Positions 7,564 through 15,354 are shown, counted from the stretch's first letter. The stretch is 39,244 bases of DNA from Micromonospora sp. KC213 (GCF_004348325.1 NZ_SMKF01000037.1:1-39244), one strand, 5' to 3'. Translations and numbers: made by a program. The notes: generated from the sequence alone by a model not told the origin.

Positions 7564-8445
7564 TCAGGGCTGCGGGGCGGGCAGGCCGATCGGGTTGTTG
7601 TCGGGGAGGATCCGGTAGCAGGACCGGGCCAGCGGGTCGAGGAGCTCCCGGAGGCGGGCGGTGCGGTCCGGGCCGAGCGCCAGCCAGGGGCGTGCGGCAG
7701 CCTGATCGGTGGCCTCCTCGATCGCCTGGAAGCCGGCCCGACCAACGGCGGTCGGCCGGCCGTCCGCGTCCAGCCAGCCGCGCGCGGCCAGCCGGCCCCG
7801 GGCCGCCTGCCACTGCTCCTCCGACCAGCCCCGGCCGAGCAGGTTCTGTGGTGGCTGGTCGACCGCGACCCGCCAGGCCAGCGCCTCCACCGGGTCGAGC
7901 CCGGCAGCGACCAGGGCGGCGATGTGCCCGTCGCCCCGCGCCTCGCGCAGCGTGGTGGCGGCCTGCCAGAGCCGGGCCAACGGGTATTCGCCCCCGGGCA
8001 GGGCCGCGTTTGCCGCGCCGAGCATCCGGCCGGCCGTGTCCAGCGAACCCGCCGCCGCCTCCAACAGCTCGGCGGCCTCGGCCAGGTGCCTCTCCGGCAG
8101 CTCGTACAGCAGCTCGGCCAGGGCCTGCACGGCCCCGGTCAGTCGGGCCCGCAGCGCCTCCTGCGGGGTGGCCAGCTGCCAGACGGCGGGCAGCGCCCGG
8201 CTCACCATGGACGGGGCGAAGGTGAAGAACACCGCGACCACCGGGGCGGCGTCGACCGGCCCGAGCGGTGCGGCCCGGCCCGCGAAGTAGCCCCGCCAGT
8301 AGCCGCGCAACCCGACCGCCTCGTACGCCGCCCGGGCCCGGGGGTGGAAGTAGGTGACGGCGTGCACGGGTTCGAACAGCGTCCACATCACCCGGGCGGT
8401 CCGCCCCGGATCGTCGTCCAGTGCCGGCACGTGCACCTCCGCCAT
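7564..8445 (-). CDS. SCO6745-family protein
   Basis: I recognise this as the actinobacterial SCO6745 family, all-alpha proteins of about 290 residues sometimes described as SalK-like or helix-turn-helix-like. Visible features are RVMWTLFEPVHAVTYFHP near residues 18-35, a conserved F-x-x-R-A-A-P-L-G segment near 55, and a C-terminal H-x-A-A-L-V-A-x-G-L-D-P-V-E-A-L region followed by a winged-helix-like stretch (W-x-A-A-R-G-R-L-A-A-R-G-W-L-D). There are no membrane segments or catalytic motifs that I can name. The ATG at 8445 has no ribosome site. A 39-base hairpin sits just upstream. Biochemical role is unknown. Confidence 0.8.
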   Translation of the reverse strand: MAEVHVPALDDDPGRTARVMWTLFEPVHAVTYFHPRARAAYEAVGLRGYWRGYFAGRAAPLGPVDAAPVVAVFFTFAPSMVSRALPAVWQLATPQEALRARLTGAVQALAELLYELPERHLAEAAELLEAAAGSLDTAGRMLGAANAALPGGEYPLARLWQAATTLREARGDGHIAALVAAGLDPVEALAWRVAVDQPPQNLLGRGWSEEQWQAARGRLAARGWLDADGRPTAVGRAGFQAIEEATDQAAARPWLALGPDRTARLRELLDPLARSCYRILPDNNPIGLPAPQP

Positions 8446-8450
8446 GGTGA

Positions 8451-8489
8451 GGGGTCACCGGGTGGCGGCGAACCGCCCACGGTGACCCC
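8451..8489. terminator. Hairpin between FKBP and SCO6745 genes
   Basis: GGGGTCACC (8451-8459) pairs with GGTGACCCC (8481-8489), continued by GTGGCGG against CCGCCCAC with one bulge, around a CGAA loop. It lies 44 bases past the FKBP stop on the minus strand and 6 bases before the ATG of the next minus-strand gene. It could end the FKBP transcript or control translation of the SCO6745 gene. Confidence 0.5.
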
Positions 8490-8532
8490 GAACCTACTGC
8501 CCGTACCGGACGACCGGGAAGGCCGGTGTGGC

Positions 8533-9171
8533 CTACTGCACGGCGAGGATGTCCACCACGAACCGCAGGGGGCCGGCGGGGGCGCCGGGCCGCTGCGGCT
8601 TCTCCCCGTACGCCATCTCGGCCGGGATGTCCAGCTGCACCCGGCTGCCCACGGTCTGGCCCTGCATGCCCTGGTCCCAACCGGGGATGACGTTGCCCTG
8701 TCCGAGGACGAAGGAGAACGGCTCGGACCGCTTCCAGGACGCGTCGAACTCGTCGCCGGTGCGGTACGAGACGCCGACGTAGTTGACGGTGATCTGCTGG
8801 CCCGCCTGGGCGGCCGGGCCGGTGCCACGGATCAGCGGCGCGGCCTTCAGCCCGGTCAGCTCGCCCTCGCCCTTGCTGACCTGCGGCTTGGTGCAGAGTG
8901 CCTGGTCGGCGCCCTGCGGCAGGGTGGGGAAGCCACCCGGGCAGCCGGTCGGCGCGGCGGCCGGTTTCGGCTCCTCCTGGCCGCTGCGGGTCACCACGAA
9001 CACCCCGACGATCACCGCGATGACGGCGACACCAGCGAGCGCGCCAAGCCACGCCTGCCGGCGCTTCTTCGCCTCGGCGGCCTTCTGCGCGGCCAACTGG
9101 GCGGCCAGCCGCCGTTGCGCTTTCGTCTCCGGCCCCTGGCCCGTCGACGGGTTCTCCGTACGCTCGCTCAC
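8533..9171 (-). CDS. Membrane-anchored FKBP-type peptidyl-prolyl isomerase
   Basis: Proline isomerase helping folding of exported proteins. From the GTG at 9171 (212 residues), the first 35 residues are a charged Lys/Ala/Gln-rich cytoplasmic helix. One membrane segment follows (WLGALAGVAVIAVIVGVFVV, about 41-60). A linker and a C-terminal FKBP domain, predicted outside the membrane, complete it. FKBP hallmarks are QITVNYVGVSYRTGDEFDAS, PFSFVLGQGNVIPGWDQGM and LDIPAEMAYGEKP. Two cysteines (GCPGGFP and ALCTKP) precede the domain. GGGAG lies about 8 bases before the GTG. An upstream extension to 9300 is open but low-complexity and is not used. Confidence 0.9.
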   Translation of the reverse strand: MSERTENPSTGQGPETKAQRRLAAQLAAQKAAEAKKRRQAWLGALAGVAVIAVIVGVFVVTRSGQEEPKPAAAPTGCPGGFPTLPQGADQALCTKPQVSKGEGELTGLKAAPLIRGTGPAAQAGQQITVNYVGVSYRTGDEFDASWKRSEPFSFVLGQGNVIPGWDQGMQGQTVGSRVQLDIPAEMAYGEKPQRPGAPAGPLRFVVDILAVQ

Positions 9172-9344
9172 GTCCTCGACTCCCTGCTGGTTGGGTGACC
9201 GCCCCGGCGACCCGGTGCCGTGGCCAGCGCACACGGTACCCGGATCGATGCCGTCGGTGCGCTGTCGCCCGCCCGGTACGCCACCGGCCGTCCCGCACAA
9301 TCCTCCACCGTCCGCCTCGTCCCAGCCGGCGGACCCGGCAGCGG

Positions 9345-9350
9345 TAGATT
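9345..9350 (+). promoter_or_regulatory. -10 box of leaderless PPOX gene
   Basis: TAGATT is followed by 6 bases (tcgacc) and the ATG at 9357, so the message probably starts at the start codon. No ribosome site is present. Confidence 0.55.
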
Positions 9351-9356
9351 TCGACC

Positions 9357-9749
9357 ATGGCGATCCTCACCGACGAAGACCTGGCCCTGCTCTCCGAGCC
9401 GCAGCTGGCCCACGTGGCGACCATCGAGGCAGACGGCACCCCGCACGTCACCCCGGTCTGGGTGGACACCGACGGCGAGCACATCGTGTTCAACACCGCC
9501 AAGGGGCGGCAGAAGTACGTCAACATCCAGCGCAACCCGGTGGTGGCGGTGTCGGTGGTGGACAAGGCGAACGACTTCCGGACCCTGTGGGTGAAGGGCA
9601 CCGCCGAGTTCGTCACCGAGGGCGCGGACGAGCACATCGACCGGATGGCGAAGAAGTACCTCGGGCAGGACACCTACCCGTTCCGGCAGCCGGGTGAGGA
9701 GCGGGTGATCGTCCGGATCACCCCGACCGGAAAGCTCGGCCGGGGCTGA
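9357..9749 (+). CDS. PPOX-class flavin/F420-dependent oxidoreductase
   Basis: Split-barrel flavoprotein of about 130 residues. Actinobacterial members of this size are usually F420-dependent reductases (TIGR03618-like). The sequence opens with ALLSEPQLAHVATIEADGTP and continues with H-V-T-P-V-W-V-D-T-D-G-E-H-I, the classic first barrel strands. K-G-R-Q-K-Y-V-N-I-Q-R-N-P (about residues 49-61) is the phosphate-binding region, followed by a W-V-K-G-T-A-E-F strand. There is no signal peptide or membrane segment. It is a single gene with its own leaderless promoter and ends at a strong hairpin shared with ku. The cofactor (F420 against FMN) and the substrate are not decided by sequence alone. Confidence 0.88.
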   Translation: MAILTDEDLALLSEPQLAHVATIEADGTPHVTPVWVDTDGEHIVFNTAKGRQKYVNIQRNPVVAVSVVDKANDFRTLWVKGTAEFVTEGADEHIDRMAKKYLGQDTYPFRQPGEERVIVRITPTGKLGRG

Positions 9750-9759
9750 CGGACCGAGC

Positions 9760-9802
9760 CGCCTGACGGTGCCGGGGAGATTCGTCCCGGCACCGTCAGG
9801 CG
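9760..9802. terminator. Bidirectional terminator, 17-bp perfect stem
   Basis: CGCCTGACGGTGCCGGG (9760-9776) pairs perfectly with 9786-9802 around a 9-base loop. It lies between convergent PPOX and ku genes, and the ku stop codon (9796-9798) is inside the right arm. No U-run follows, as is usual in actinomycetes. Confidence 0.8.
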
Positions 9803-10794
9803 GTCTTGCGGGGAGCGGCCTTCTTCTCCGCGGCCTTCTTCGCCGGAGCCTTGGCCGCCTTCTTCTCCGCGGTCTTCTTGGCGGCGGTCTTCTTCGCCGG
9901 GGCCGCCTTCTTGGTCGCCTTCTTCTCGGCGGTCTTCTTCTCCGGAGCCGCCTTCTTCGCCGAACGGGCCGCCGAGATCGGGGTCGGTTCGCCCGCGCCA
10001 CCCGCCGGTGCCTCGCCCCGGGCGGCCCGGGCCCGCTCCACCGATGCCTTCAACGCCGCCATCAGGTCCACCGCGGCGGCCGGCGCGGCCTCTTCCTCCT
10101 CCGGCTGCACCACCTCACGCCCCTCGACCTTGGCGTCGATGACCTCCTGCAGGGCGGCCCGGTAGTCGTCGGTGAAGGCGTCCGGATCGAACTCCCCGGC
10201 CATCGAGTCGATCAGCGAGGCGGCCATCGCCAGCTCCGGCGGGCGGACCTTCAGGTCCTCGTCGAGGAAACCGAAGTCGGGGGTCCGCACCTCGTCCGGC
10301 CAGAGCATCGTGTTGAGCAGCAGCACGCCCTCGCGTACCCGCAGGGTGGCCAGCTGCTCCCGCTGGCGGATCGCCACCTTGACGATCGCCACCCGCTCCG
10401 AGTCGGCGAGCGCGTCGCGCAGCAGCACGTACGGTTTGGTCGCCGCGCCCTCCGGCTCCAGGAAGTACGCCTTGTTGTAGAGGATCGGGTCGACCTGCTC
10501 CGCCGGCACGAACTCCAGCACGTCGATCGCGTGCGACGTGCTCAGCGGCAGCTCGGCGAAGTCCTCGTCGGTGAGGATCACCATCTCGCCGCCGCCCAGG
10601 TCGTAGCCCTTGGCGATGTCGTCGTAGGTGACCTCCTCGCCGCACACCGAACAGGTGCGTTTGTAGCGGATCCGCCCGCCGTCGGACCGGTGCACCTGGT
10701 GGAACCGGATGTCCTTCTCCTCGGTGGCCGAGTAGAGCTTCACCCCGATGGAGACCAGCCCGAAGGACACCGCCCCCTTCCAGATGGCCCGCAT
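9796..10794 (-). CDS. ku: Non-homologous end-joining protein Ku
   Basis: Bacterial Ku forms a homodimeric ring on DNA ends and recruits LigD. The 332-residue protein starts MRAIWKGAVSFGLVSIGVKL, the family signature, followed by a C-S-V-C-G-E-E-V zinc-knuckle-like segment near residue 49. The Ku core runs to about residue 255. After it comes a long basic tail of Lys/Ala repeats (KKAAPAKKTAAKK type), resembling histone H1 or Lsr2-like tails and found in several actinobacterial Ku proteins, where such tails aid DNA bridging. The ATG at 10794 has GGAGAGGAG 6-8 bases upstream. It is divergent from the ligase gene with only 84 bases between starts, so the two share a regulatory region. Confidence 0.95.
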   Translation of the reverse strand: MRAIWKGAVSFGLVSIGVKLYSATEEKDIRFHQVHRSDGGRIRYKRTCSVCGEEVTYDDIAKGYDLGGGEMVILTDEDFAELPLSTSHAIDVLEFVPAEQVDPILYNKAYFLEPEGAATKPYVLLRDALADSERVAIVKVAIRQREQLATLRVREGVLLLNTMLWPDEVRTPDFGFLDEDLKVRPPELAMAASLIDSMAGEFDPDAFTDDYRAALQEVIDAKVEGREVVQPEEEEAAPAAAVDLMAALKASVERARAARGEAPAGGAGEPTPISAARSAKKAAPEKKTAEKKATKKAAPAKKTAAKKTAEKKAAKAPAKKAAEKKAAPRKTA

Positions 10795-10866
10795 GCCGTT
10801 CTCCTCTCCCCGGTCTGACCAGGATCCCAAACGATCGAAGCGCACGCACGCGCTTCCGTGCGCAAC

Positions 10867-10872
10867 TACAGT
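10867..10872 (+). promoter_or_regulatory. -10 box of leaderless LigD-type ligase gene
   Basis: TACAGT is followed by 6 bases (caggac) and GTG at 10879. This argues for starting the ligase at 10879 instead of the in-frame GTG at 10858. Confidence 0.5.
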
Positions 10873-10878
10873 CAGGAC

Positions 10879-11820
10879 GTGCCCGGCGCGCCGCTCAAGC
10901 CGATGCTCGCGATGACCGGGCAGCTCCCGGTCGGTGCCGGCTGGGCCTACGAGTTCAAGTGGGACGGGGTTCGCGCCCTCGCCGATGTCACCGGCGACCG
11001 GCAACACCTGTACGCGCGCAGCGGCGTGGAGATCACCACCGCGTACCCCGAGCTGATCCCGCTGGCCGAGCAGGTCGACGACGCGCTGCTCGACGGCGAG
11101 GTGGTGCTCTTCAACGCCGCCGGGCAGCCCTCGTTCACCGCACTGGCCGAACGGATGCACGTGCGGGACCGGGCCAAGGCGGCCCGGCTGGCGGCGACCG
11201 TCCCGGTCACGTACATGATCTTCGACCTGCTGCGGCTGCGCGGCGAGGACCTCACCGGATGGCCGTACCACCGGCGGCGGGCGGCCCTCGACGGCCTGGG
11301 CCTGGGCGCGGCGCGGTGGGCGGTGCCGCCCTCGTTCGCTGACGGGGCCGCCACCTACGCGGCGGCGGGCGAGCACGGCCTGGAGGGGGTGATGGCCAAG
11401 CGGGTCGACTCGGTCTACCGGCCGGGGGTGCGCTCGCCGGACTGGGTGAAGGTGAAACTGGAGGTCACCGGCGACTTCGTGGTCGGCGGCTGGCGTCCCG
11501 GCGCGCGGAAGATCGGTGGCCTGCTGGTCGGGGTGCCCCGTCCGGACGGCCGGCTCACCTACCGGGGCCGGGTCGGCGGGGGAATCGGCGCGGCGATCGA
11601 GCGCGAGCTGCTCCGGGAGCTGGAACCGCTGCGTACCGGCGGGTCGCCGTTCGCCGGGGACGTGCCGCGCGAGGATGCCCGAGGGGCGATCTGGGTAACC
11701 CCACGGGTGGTGGTGGAGGTCAAGTACGGCCAACGCACGCCGGACGGCCGGCTGCGGTTCCCCCGGGTGCTGCGGCTGCGGCCCGACAAGCCGCCGGAGG
11801 AGGTGGACGATGCCGGGTGA
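10879..11820 (+). CDS. ligD: ATP-dependent DNA ligase, LigD ligase module
   Basis: Seals DNA nicks in Ku-dependent end joining. The adenylation domain has the catalytic lysine in E-F-K-W-D-G-V-R-A (Lys about residue 27). Motif III is I-F-D-L-L-R-L-R-G, motif IV is LEGVMAKRVDSVY and motif V is WVKVK. An OB-fold domain follows from about residue 200. At 313 residues it corresponds only to the ligase part of the multidomain Mycobacterium or Pseudomonas LigD. The GTG at 10879 is used because a TACAGT -10 box sits 6 bases before it; the GTG at 10858 would add seven residues. The 3' end overlaps the polymerase gene by 11 bases, so they are one operon. Confidence 0.93.
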   Translation: MPGAPLKPMLAMTGQLPVGAGWAYEFKWDGVRALADVTGDRQHLYARSGVEITTAYPELIPLAEQVDDALLDGEVVLFNAAGQPSFTALAERMHVRDRAKAARLAATVPVTYMIFDLLRLRGEDLTGWPYHRRRAALDGLGLGAARWAVPPSFADGAATYAAAGEHGLEGVMAKRVDSVYRPGVRSPDWVKVKLEVTGDFVVGGWRPGARKIGGLLVGVPRPDGRLTYRGRVGGGIGAAIERELLRELEPLRTGGSPFAGDVPREDARGAIWVTPRVVVEVKYGQRTPDGRLRFPRVLRLRPDKPPEEVDDAG

Positions 11821-12724
11821 GCGGCTGAAAGTCGAGGTCGAGGGACGCCCGCTGGAGCTGTCCAACCTGGACAAGGTGCTCTATCCGGAGGCCGGGTTCA
11901 CCAAGGGCGAGGTGATCGACTACTACACCCGGATCGCGCCGGTGCTCCTGCCGCACCTGGCCGACCGGGCGCTGACCCGGATCCGCTTCCCCAACGGCGT
12001 CACCGGCGGCTCGTTCTTCGAGAAGAACGCCCCGGCCGCGACCCCCGACTGGGTACGCACCGAGACGCTGCCCGCCCCCGGGTCGAGCAAGGGGCGGGAG
12101 ACCATCGACTACGTGGTCGCCGACGACCTGCCCACCCTGGTCTGGCTGGCCAACCTCGCCGCGCTGGAACTGCACACGCCGCAGTGGAAGATCGGCGAAC
12201 ATCCGGACATGATGGTCGTCGACCTCGACCCCGGGGCGCCCGCCGCCCTGAGGCAGTGCTGCCAGGTGGCGCTGCTGATGCGCGACCGGCTCGGGCTCGA
12301 CGGGGTGGTCTGCTATCCGAAGACGTCCGGAAAGAAGGGCATGCAGCTCTGCTGCCCCATCGCCGGTACGCAGTCCTCCGAGCTTGTTTCCGACTACGCC
12401 AAGCGGATCGCCCAGGAGCTGGAGCGGGCGCACCCGAAGCTGATCGTGTCGAAGATGGCGAAGAACCTGCGCCCCGGAAAGATCTTCATCGACTGGAGTC
12501 AGAACAACGCGGCGAAGACCACCGTCGCCCCGTACTCGCTGCGCGCCCAACCGGTTCCGTCGGTGTCAACCCCGCTGACCTGGGACGAGGTCGAGGCCGG
12601 CGCGGCGGGCAAGCGGCCGGCAACCCGCCCCTACACCTCCACCGATGTGCTCAGGCGGGTGGAGAAACAGGGTGACCTGCTGGCACCGCTGCTCGACGGC
12701 GGTCCCGAACTGCCCGCCCGCTGA
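11810..12724 (+). CDS. ligD: LigD-type DNA polymerase/primase module
   Basis: Archaeo-eukaryotic primase-superfamily polymerase that fills gaps and adds ribonucleotides during end joining. It starts with L-S-N-L-D-K-V-L-Y-P, the usual PolDom opening. Catalytic acidic residues are in MMVVDLDPG near residue 140, preceded by LELHTPQW. S-G-K-K-G-M-Q-L near residue 175 and I-F-I-D-W-S-Q-N-N near residue 225 are further conserved motifs. The 304-residue length fits a stand-alone PolDom. It is expressed from the ligase transcript (11-base overlap). No 3'-phosphoesterase/nuclease module is found in either gene, so LigD is split and that activity is absent here. Confidence 0.94.
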   Translation: MPGERLKVEVEGRPLELSNLDKVLYPEAGFTKGEVIDYYTRIAPVLLPHLADRALTRIRFPNGVTGGSFFEKNAPAATPDWVRTETLPAPGSSKGRETIDYVVADDLPTLVWLANLAALELHTPQWKIGEHPDMMVVDLDPGAPAALRQCCQVALLMRDRLGLDGVVCYPKTSGKKGMQLCCPIAGTQSSELVSDYAKRIAQELERAHPKLIVSKMAKNLRPGKIFIDWSQNNAAKTTVAPYSLRAQPVPSVSTPLTWDEVEAGAAGKRPATRPYTSTDVLRRVEKQGDLLAPLLDGGPELPAR

Positions 12725-12734
12725 GGCCCCTCAG
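12721..12734. terminator. Short convergent palindrome holding both stop codons
   Basis: CTGAGG-CC-CCTCAG at 12721-12734. The TGA of the polymerase gene and the TGA of the minus-strand secreted-protein gene lie in opposite arms. It is short for a terminator. Confidence 0.35.
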
Positions 12735-13861
12735 GCGTACGGCCACGTGGTGTACGAGATGCGCGCGTTCAGGTTGGCCGGCACGCCTCGCCAGGCGTAG
12801 CAGTTCACCTCGACGACCGTGTCCGCCCCGGAACGACCCCAGCTCGCCAACACGCAGTGCCCCCGGATCGGCTGGCTGTCGAAGTGCGGGGCGTGCGCGT
12901 TGACGAAGGCGGTGCCGTAACTGGCCCCGGTGTTCCGGAACGTCATCTGGTAGCGGCCGGTGCCGAGCAACGTACGCCGGGCTCCGCCGTAGTCGCCCAG
13001 CGTCGAGTTGTACGCGTCGCCGCTGATCACCCCGTCGCGTACGTCCTCGCCGTAGAGGGTGCCGCTGGCGAAGCGCGGGCCGGCCGAGTGGCCGAGCAGG
13101 TCCACCCGGGTCCCGTAGGTGACCGCGAAACGGGCGTCGACCGGGGTGCCGGCCGCGTTGGCGCAGCGGACCTGCCAGTGGTCGGGCCAGGAGATCTGGC
13201 AGTTCACCGCGGTGGTGCCGAGCGCGGTGACGTGGGTCAGCGGGAAGTACGCGGTGCCGGGCGGTTCCGGGTTCGGGTTCATCCGGAACTGGTAGCGGCC
13301 CGTCTCCAGGCGCTCGTACCGGATCTCCCCACCCGTGGAGTCGTACCCGTAGCCGGCCGGCAGGGTGCGCAACCCGGCCGGTGCCGCCTGGTCGGTAACG
13401 AACCAGGCCAGCCGACCCTGGTGGATCTGCCGACGGTTGGTGAAGGTCGCCACGAAACGGCTGTCCACCGGCGCGCCGGTCGCCGCGAAGCAGCGCACCT
13501 GGATCAGCAGGTCCGGGGCGACCAGGCTGCGGTACCAGCCGGCGATCGTGCAGTGCACCGGCCCGCCGTCGTACGCCACGACGTGCGCGACGCCGCCCCG
13601 GGCCGGCGCGTCCTCCAGCACCACCGTGTACGCCCCGGTGCCGGTGCGCCGCACCAGCACCCCACCGTCGGTGTTGGTGGCGGTGTAACCCCAGCTCGGA
13701 CGGTACTCGGCGGTGGTCGGGGCGTGTGCCCAGACGGTGGCGGTGACCGTCGGGTCGATCTCGGGCAGCGGCTCGGCCCGGGCGGGCGACGCCCCGACCA
13801 GCACCACCCCGACCAGCAGGGCGGTCAACGCGGATCCCACTCGGCGTGTCCCTGGTCGCAT
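12731..13861 (-). CDS. Secreted protein of unknown function with three internal repeats
   Basis: Not a family I can name. From the ATG at 13861 (376 residues, GGAGG about 9 bases upstream) it begins with a signal peptide: basic M-R-P-G-T-R-R, hydrophobic ALLVGVVLVGASPARA, probable cleavage after residue 29. The mature part consists of three units of about 100 residues (roughly 38-140, 145-250, 265-376). Each contains a T-G-x-Y-x-x strand, a G-x-A-x-V/F strand, a Cys near the middle, a Trp a few residues later, a second Cys in V-x-C, and a G-x-P-V/A segment before an aromatic end. Two cysteines per unit suggest one disulfide each and a beta-sandwich-like fold. It converges on the polymerase gene. 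Role outside the cell is unknown. Confidence 0.8.
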   Translation of the reverse strand: MRPGTRRVGSALTALLVGVVLVGASPARAEPLPEIDPTVTATVWAHAPTTAEYRPSWGYTATNTDGGVLVRRTGTGAYTVVLEDAPARGGVAHVVAYDGGPVHCTIAGWYRSLVAPDLLIQVRCFAATGAPVDSRFVATFTNRRQIHQGRLAWFVTDQAAPAGLRTLPAGYGYDSTGGEIRYERLETGRYQFRMNPNPEPPGTAYFPLTHVTALGTTAVNCQISWPDHWQVRCANAAGTPVDARFAVTYGTRVDLLGHSAGPRFASGTLYGEDVRDGVISGDAYNSTLGDYGGARRTLLGTGRYQMTFRNTGASYGTAFVNAHAPHFDSQPIRGHCVLASWGRSGADTVVEVNCYAWRGVPANLNARISYTTWPYA

Positions 13862-13994
13862 CTGGCGGCCCTCCGTCCCGTACTCGTCGGCACCACCGGC
13901 TCGCGGGGGCGAACCGGGCGCCTTGCGTCGCGAGTCTGCCAACACCTGTCAACACCGCGTCTGGTGCCGGTGAACGCGGCCGGTGAGCAGTGCG

Positions 13995-14043
13995 AGATCT
14001 TGGCGAGTCGTGATTCGTCTCGAACGGCAACTCGCCAAGATCT
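13995..14043. repeat. 14-bp perfect inverted repeat with inner hairpin
   Basis: AGATCTTGGCGAGT (13995-14008) is repeated inverted at 14030-14043. The 21-base spacer holds a second small stem TTCG/CGAA (14014-14017 with 14021-14024). It lies between the divergent secreted-protein and TIGR03089 genes, about 40 bases upstream of the latter's -10 box. A dispersed REP-like element or an operator are both possible; AGATCTTGGCGAG-like words feel familiar from Micromonospora intergenic DNA, but I cannot verify this. Confidence 0.65.
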
Positions 14044-14080
14044 GACGTCGGACGGCGCGCGATCACTTCGGGATGCGGGC

Positions 14081-14086
14081 TAGGGT
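14081..14086 (+). promoter_or_regulatory. -10 box of leaderless TIGR03089 gene
   Basis: TAGGGT is followed by 7 bases (gctgggc) and ATG at 14094. This supports the ATG over an in-frame upstream start at 14073, which would precede the -10 box. Confidence 0.55.
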
Positions 14087-14093
14087 GCTGGGC

Positions 14094-14849
14094 ATGGCCG
14101 TTCACACGCCCGTGCCCGTACCGGCCTCCACCCTGGTCGGGACGGATCTTCCGCTGCTCACCTACCTCGACGACGCCACCGGAGAACGCACCGAGCTGAG
14201 CGCGTACCAGCTCGGCGAGTGGGCGTCCCGCTGCGCCGGGCTGCTGCGCGACGGCTGCGGGCTGGCCCCGGGCAGCCGGGTCGCGGTGCTGCTGCCGCCG
14301 CACTGGCGTACCGCCGCGGTGTTGCTCGGTGCCTGGTCGGTCGGGATGGCGGTGTCGTTCCGCCCCCGGGCGACGGCCGGGCTGCCGGTCCTGGAACCGG
14401 GCGGTGACCGGCCGTACGACGCGGTGTTCGTCACCCCGGAGCGGCTCGACGACTGGCTGGAGGACGTACCCGAGGGGGTGCACCGGTATCTGGTCGGCAC
14501 CGCGCCCGGGGCGCTGACCGACGTGCCGGTCGGCTGGCTCGACTGGTCCGTGGAGGTGCTTCGGCACCCGGCCAACCCGCCCGACTACACCGCCGTCCGA
14601 CCGGGCGACCCGGCCACTGCGGACGGCACCAGCTACGGCGCGTGGCGGCGGCTCGCGGGGGAGGTCGCCCAGCAGCTCGACCTGCGGGCCGGGGACCGGC
14701 TGCTCATCGACGCGGCCGAGCACGAGCAGCCACTGAAGTGGCTGCTCGCCCCGCTCGCCGCCGGCGCGTCCGTGGTGGTCGGTGCCCGCCTCGACCGGTC
14801 CCGCCTGGACGCCCACCTCGCCGCCGAGGGGATCACCCGGGTCCTGTGA
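14094..14849 (+). CDS. TIGR03089-family protein (truncated AMP-binding-enzyme-like)
   Basis: Actinobacterial family that resembles the N-terminal part of acyl-CoA synthetases but lacks the rest. The opening L-L-T-Y-L-D-D-A-T-G-E-R-T-E-L-S and LGEWASRCAGLLRDGCGLAP, followed by VAVLLPPHWRTAAVLLGAWS, match the AMP-binding fold's first subdomain. A later A-D-G-T-S-Y-G-A-W segment sits where the ATP loop would be but is not a proper P-loop. The C-terminal part resembles an adenylate-forming core up to L-A-A-G-A-S-V-V-V-G. At 251 residues, about half an acyl-CoA ligase, catalysis is doubtful. Its role in the cell is unknown. Confidence 0.85.
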   Translation: MAVHTPVPVPASTLVGTDLPLLTYLDDATGERTELSAYQLGEWASRCAGLLRDGCGLAPGSRVAVLLPPHWRTAAVLLGAWSVGMAVSFRPRATAGLPVLEPGGDRPYDAVFVTPERLDDWLEDVPEGVHRYLVGTAPGALTDVPVGWLDWSVEVLRHPANPPDYTAVRPGDPATADGTSYGAWRRLAGEVAQQLDLRAGDRLLIDAAEHEQPLKWLLAPLAAGASVVVGARLDRSRLDAHLAAEGITRVL

Positions 14850-14868
14850 CACGGGCCGGATCGCGGGC

Positions 14869-15354
14869 TCAGTCGAGCGCGGCGGCGAACATGCCCGGCT
14901 GGTAGGAGCCGCCCTTCTGGTGCACGATCACGGCGATCCGGTTCGCCGCGTTGATCAGTGCGACGAGGCAGACCAGGGCGGCGATCTGGTCGTTGTCGTA
15001 GTGCTTGCGCACCTGGGCCCAGGTCTCGTCGGAGACGCCCGGGCTGGCGTCGGCGAGCCGGGTGCCCTCCTCGGCGAGCGCCAGCGCGGCCTGCTCCGCC
15101 TCGGTGAAGACGGTGGACTCGCGCCAGGCGGCGACCAGGTTGAGCCGTACCGCGCTCTCCCCGCCGGCGGCGGCCTCCTTGGTGTGCATGTCGATGCACC
15201 AGCCGCAGCCGTTGATCTGGCTGGCCCGCAACGACACCAGCTCCTGCGTCGACCTCGGCAGCGACGACTGCTGGATCACCTGACCGGCGTTGGCGAACCG
15301 CTTGAAGAACCTCATGGCGATCTCGTTGTCGAACATGTTGAATCGGGCGTCCAT
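14869..15354 (-). CDS. Carboxymuconolactone decarboxylase / AhpD-like protein, ECF41 partner
   Basis: All-alpha AhpD-fold protein of 161 residues. The redox motif is NGCGWCIDMHTKEA (C-x-x-C then H), as in AhpD-like alkylhydroperoxidases. The preceding Q-E-L-V-S-L-R-A-S-Q-I and the C-terminal A-L-V-C-L-V-A-L-I-N-A-A-N-R-I are family features. The ATG at 15354 has AAGGA about 9 bases upstream. It is divergent from an ECF41 sigma-factor gene. Such carboxymuconolactone-decarboxylase, oxidoreductase or epimerase genes are the known genomic partners and targets of ECF41 sigma factors. A matching ECF41-type promoter lies about 39 bases before the ATG. The substrate is unknown; a peroxide or quinone role is possible. 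Confidence 0.93.
   Translation of the reverse strand: MDARFNMFDNEIAMRFFKRFANAGQVIQQSSLPRSTQELVSLRASQINGCGWCIDMHTKEAAAGGESAVRLNLVAAWRESTVFTEAEQAALALAEEGTRLADASPGVSDETWAQVRKHYDNDQIAALVCLVALINAANRIAVIVHQKGGSYQPGMFAAALD

Noticed and set aside
6631..9198. Long plus-strand open frame of 855 codons
   Set aside because: It is an antisense shadow of HAD, SCO6745 and FKBP genes, which have clear motifs. The translation is low-complexity Arg/Gly/Pro.
10858..10878. Upstream GTG as ligase start
   Set aside because: It lies before the TACAGT -10 box, so a message starting from that promoter could not include it. An earlier promoter would be needed.
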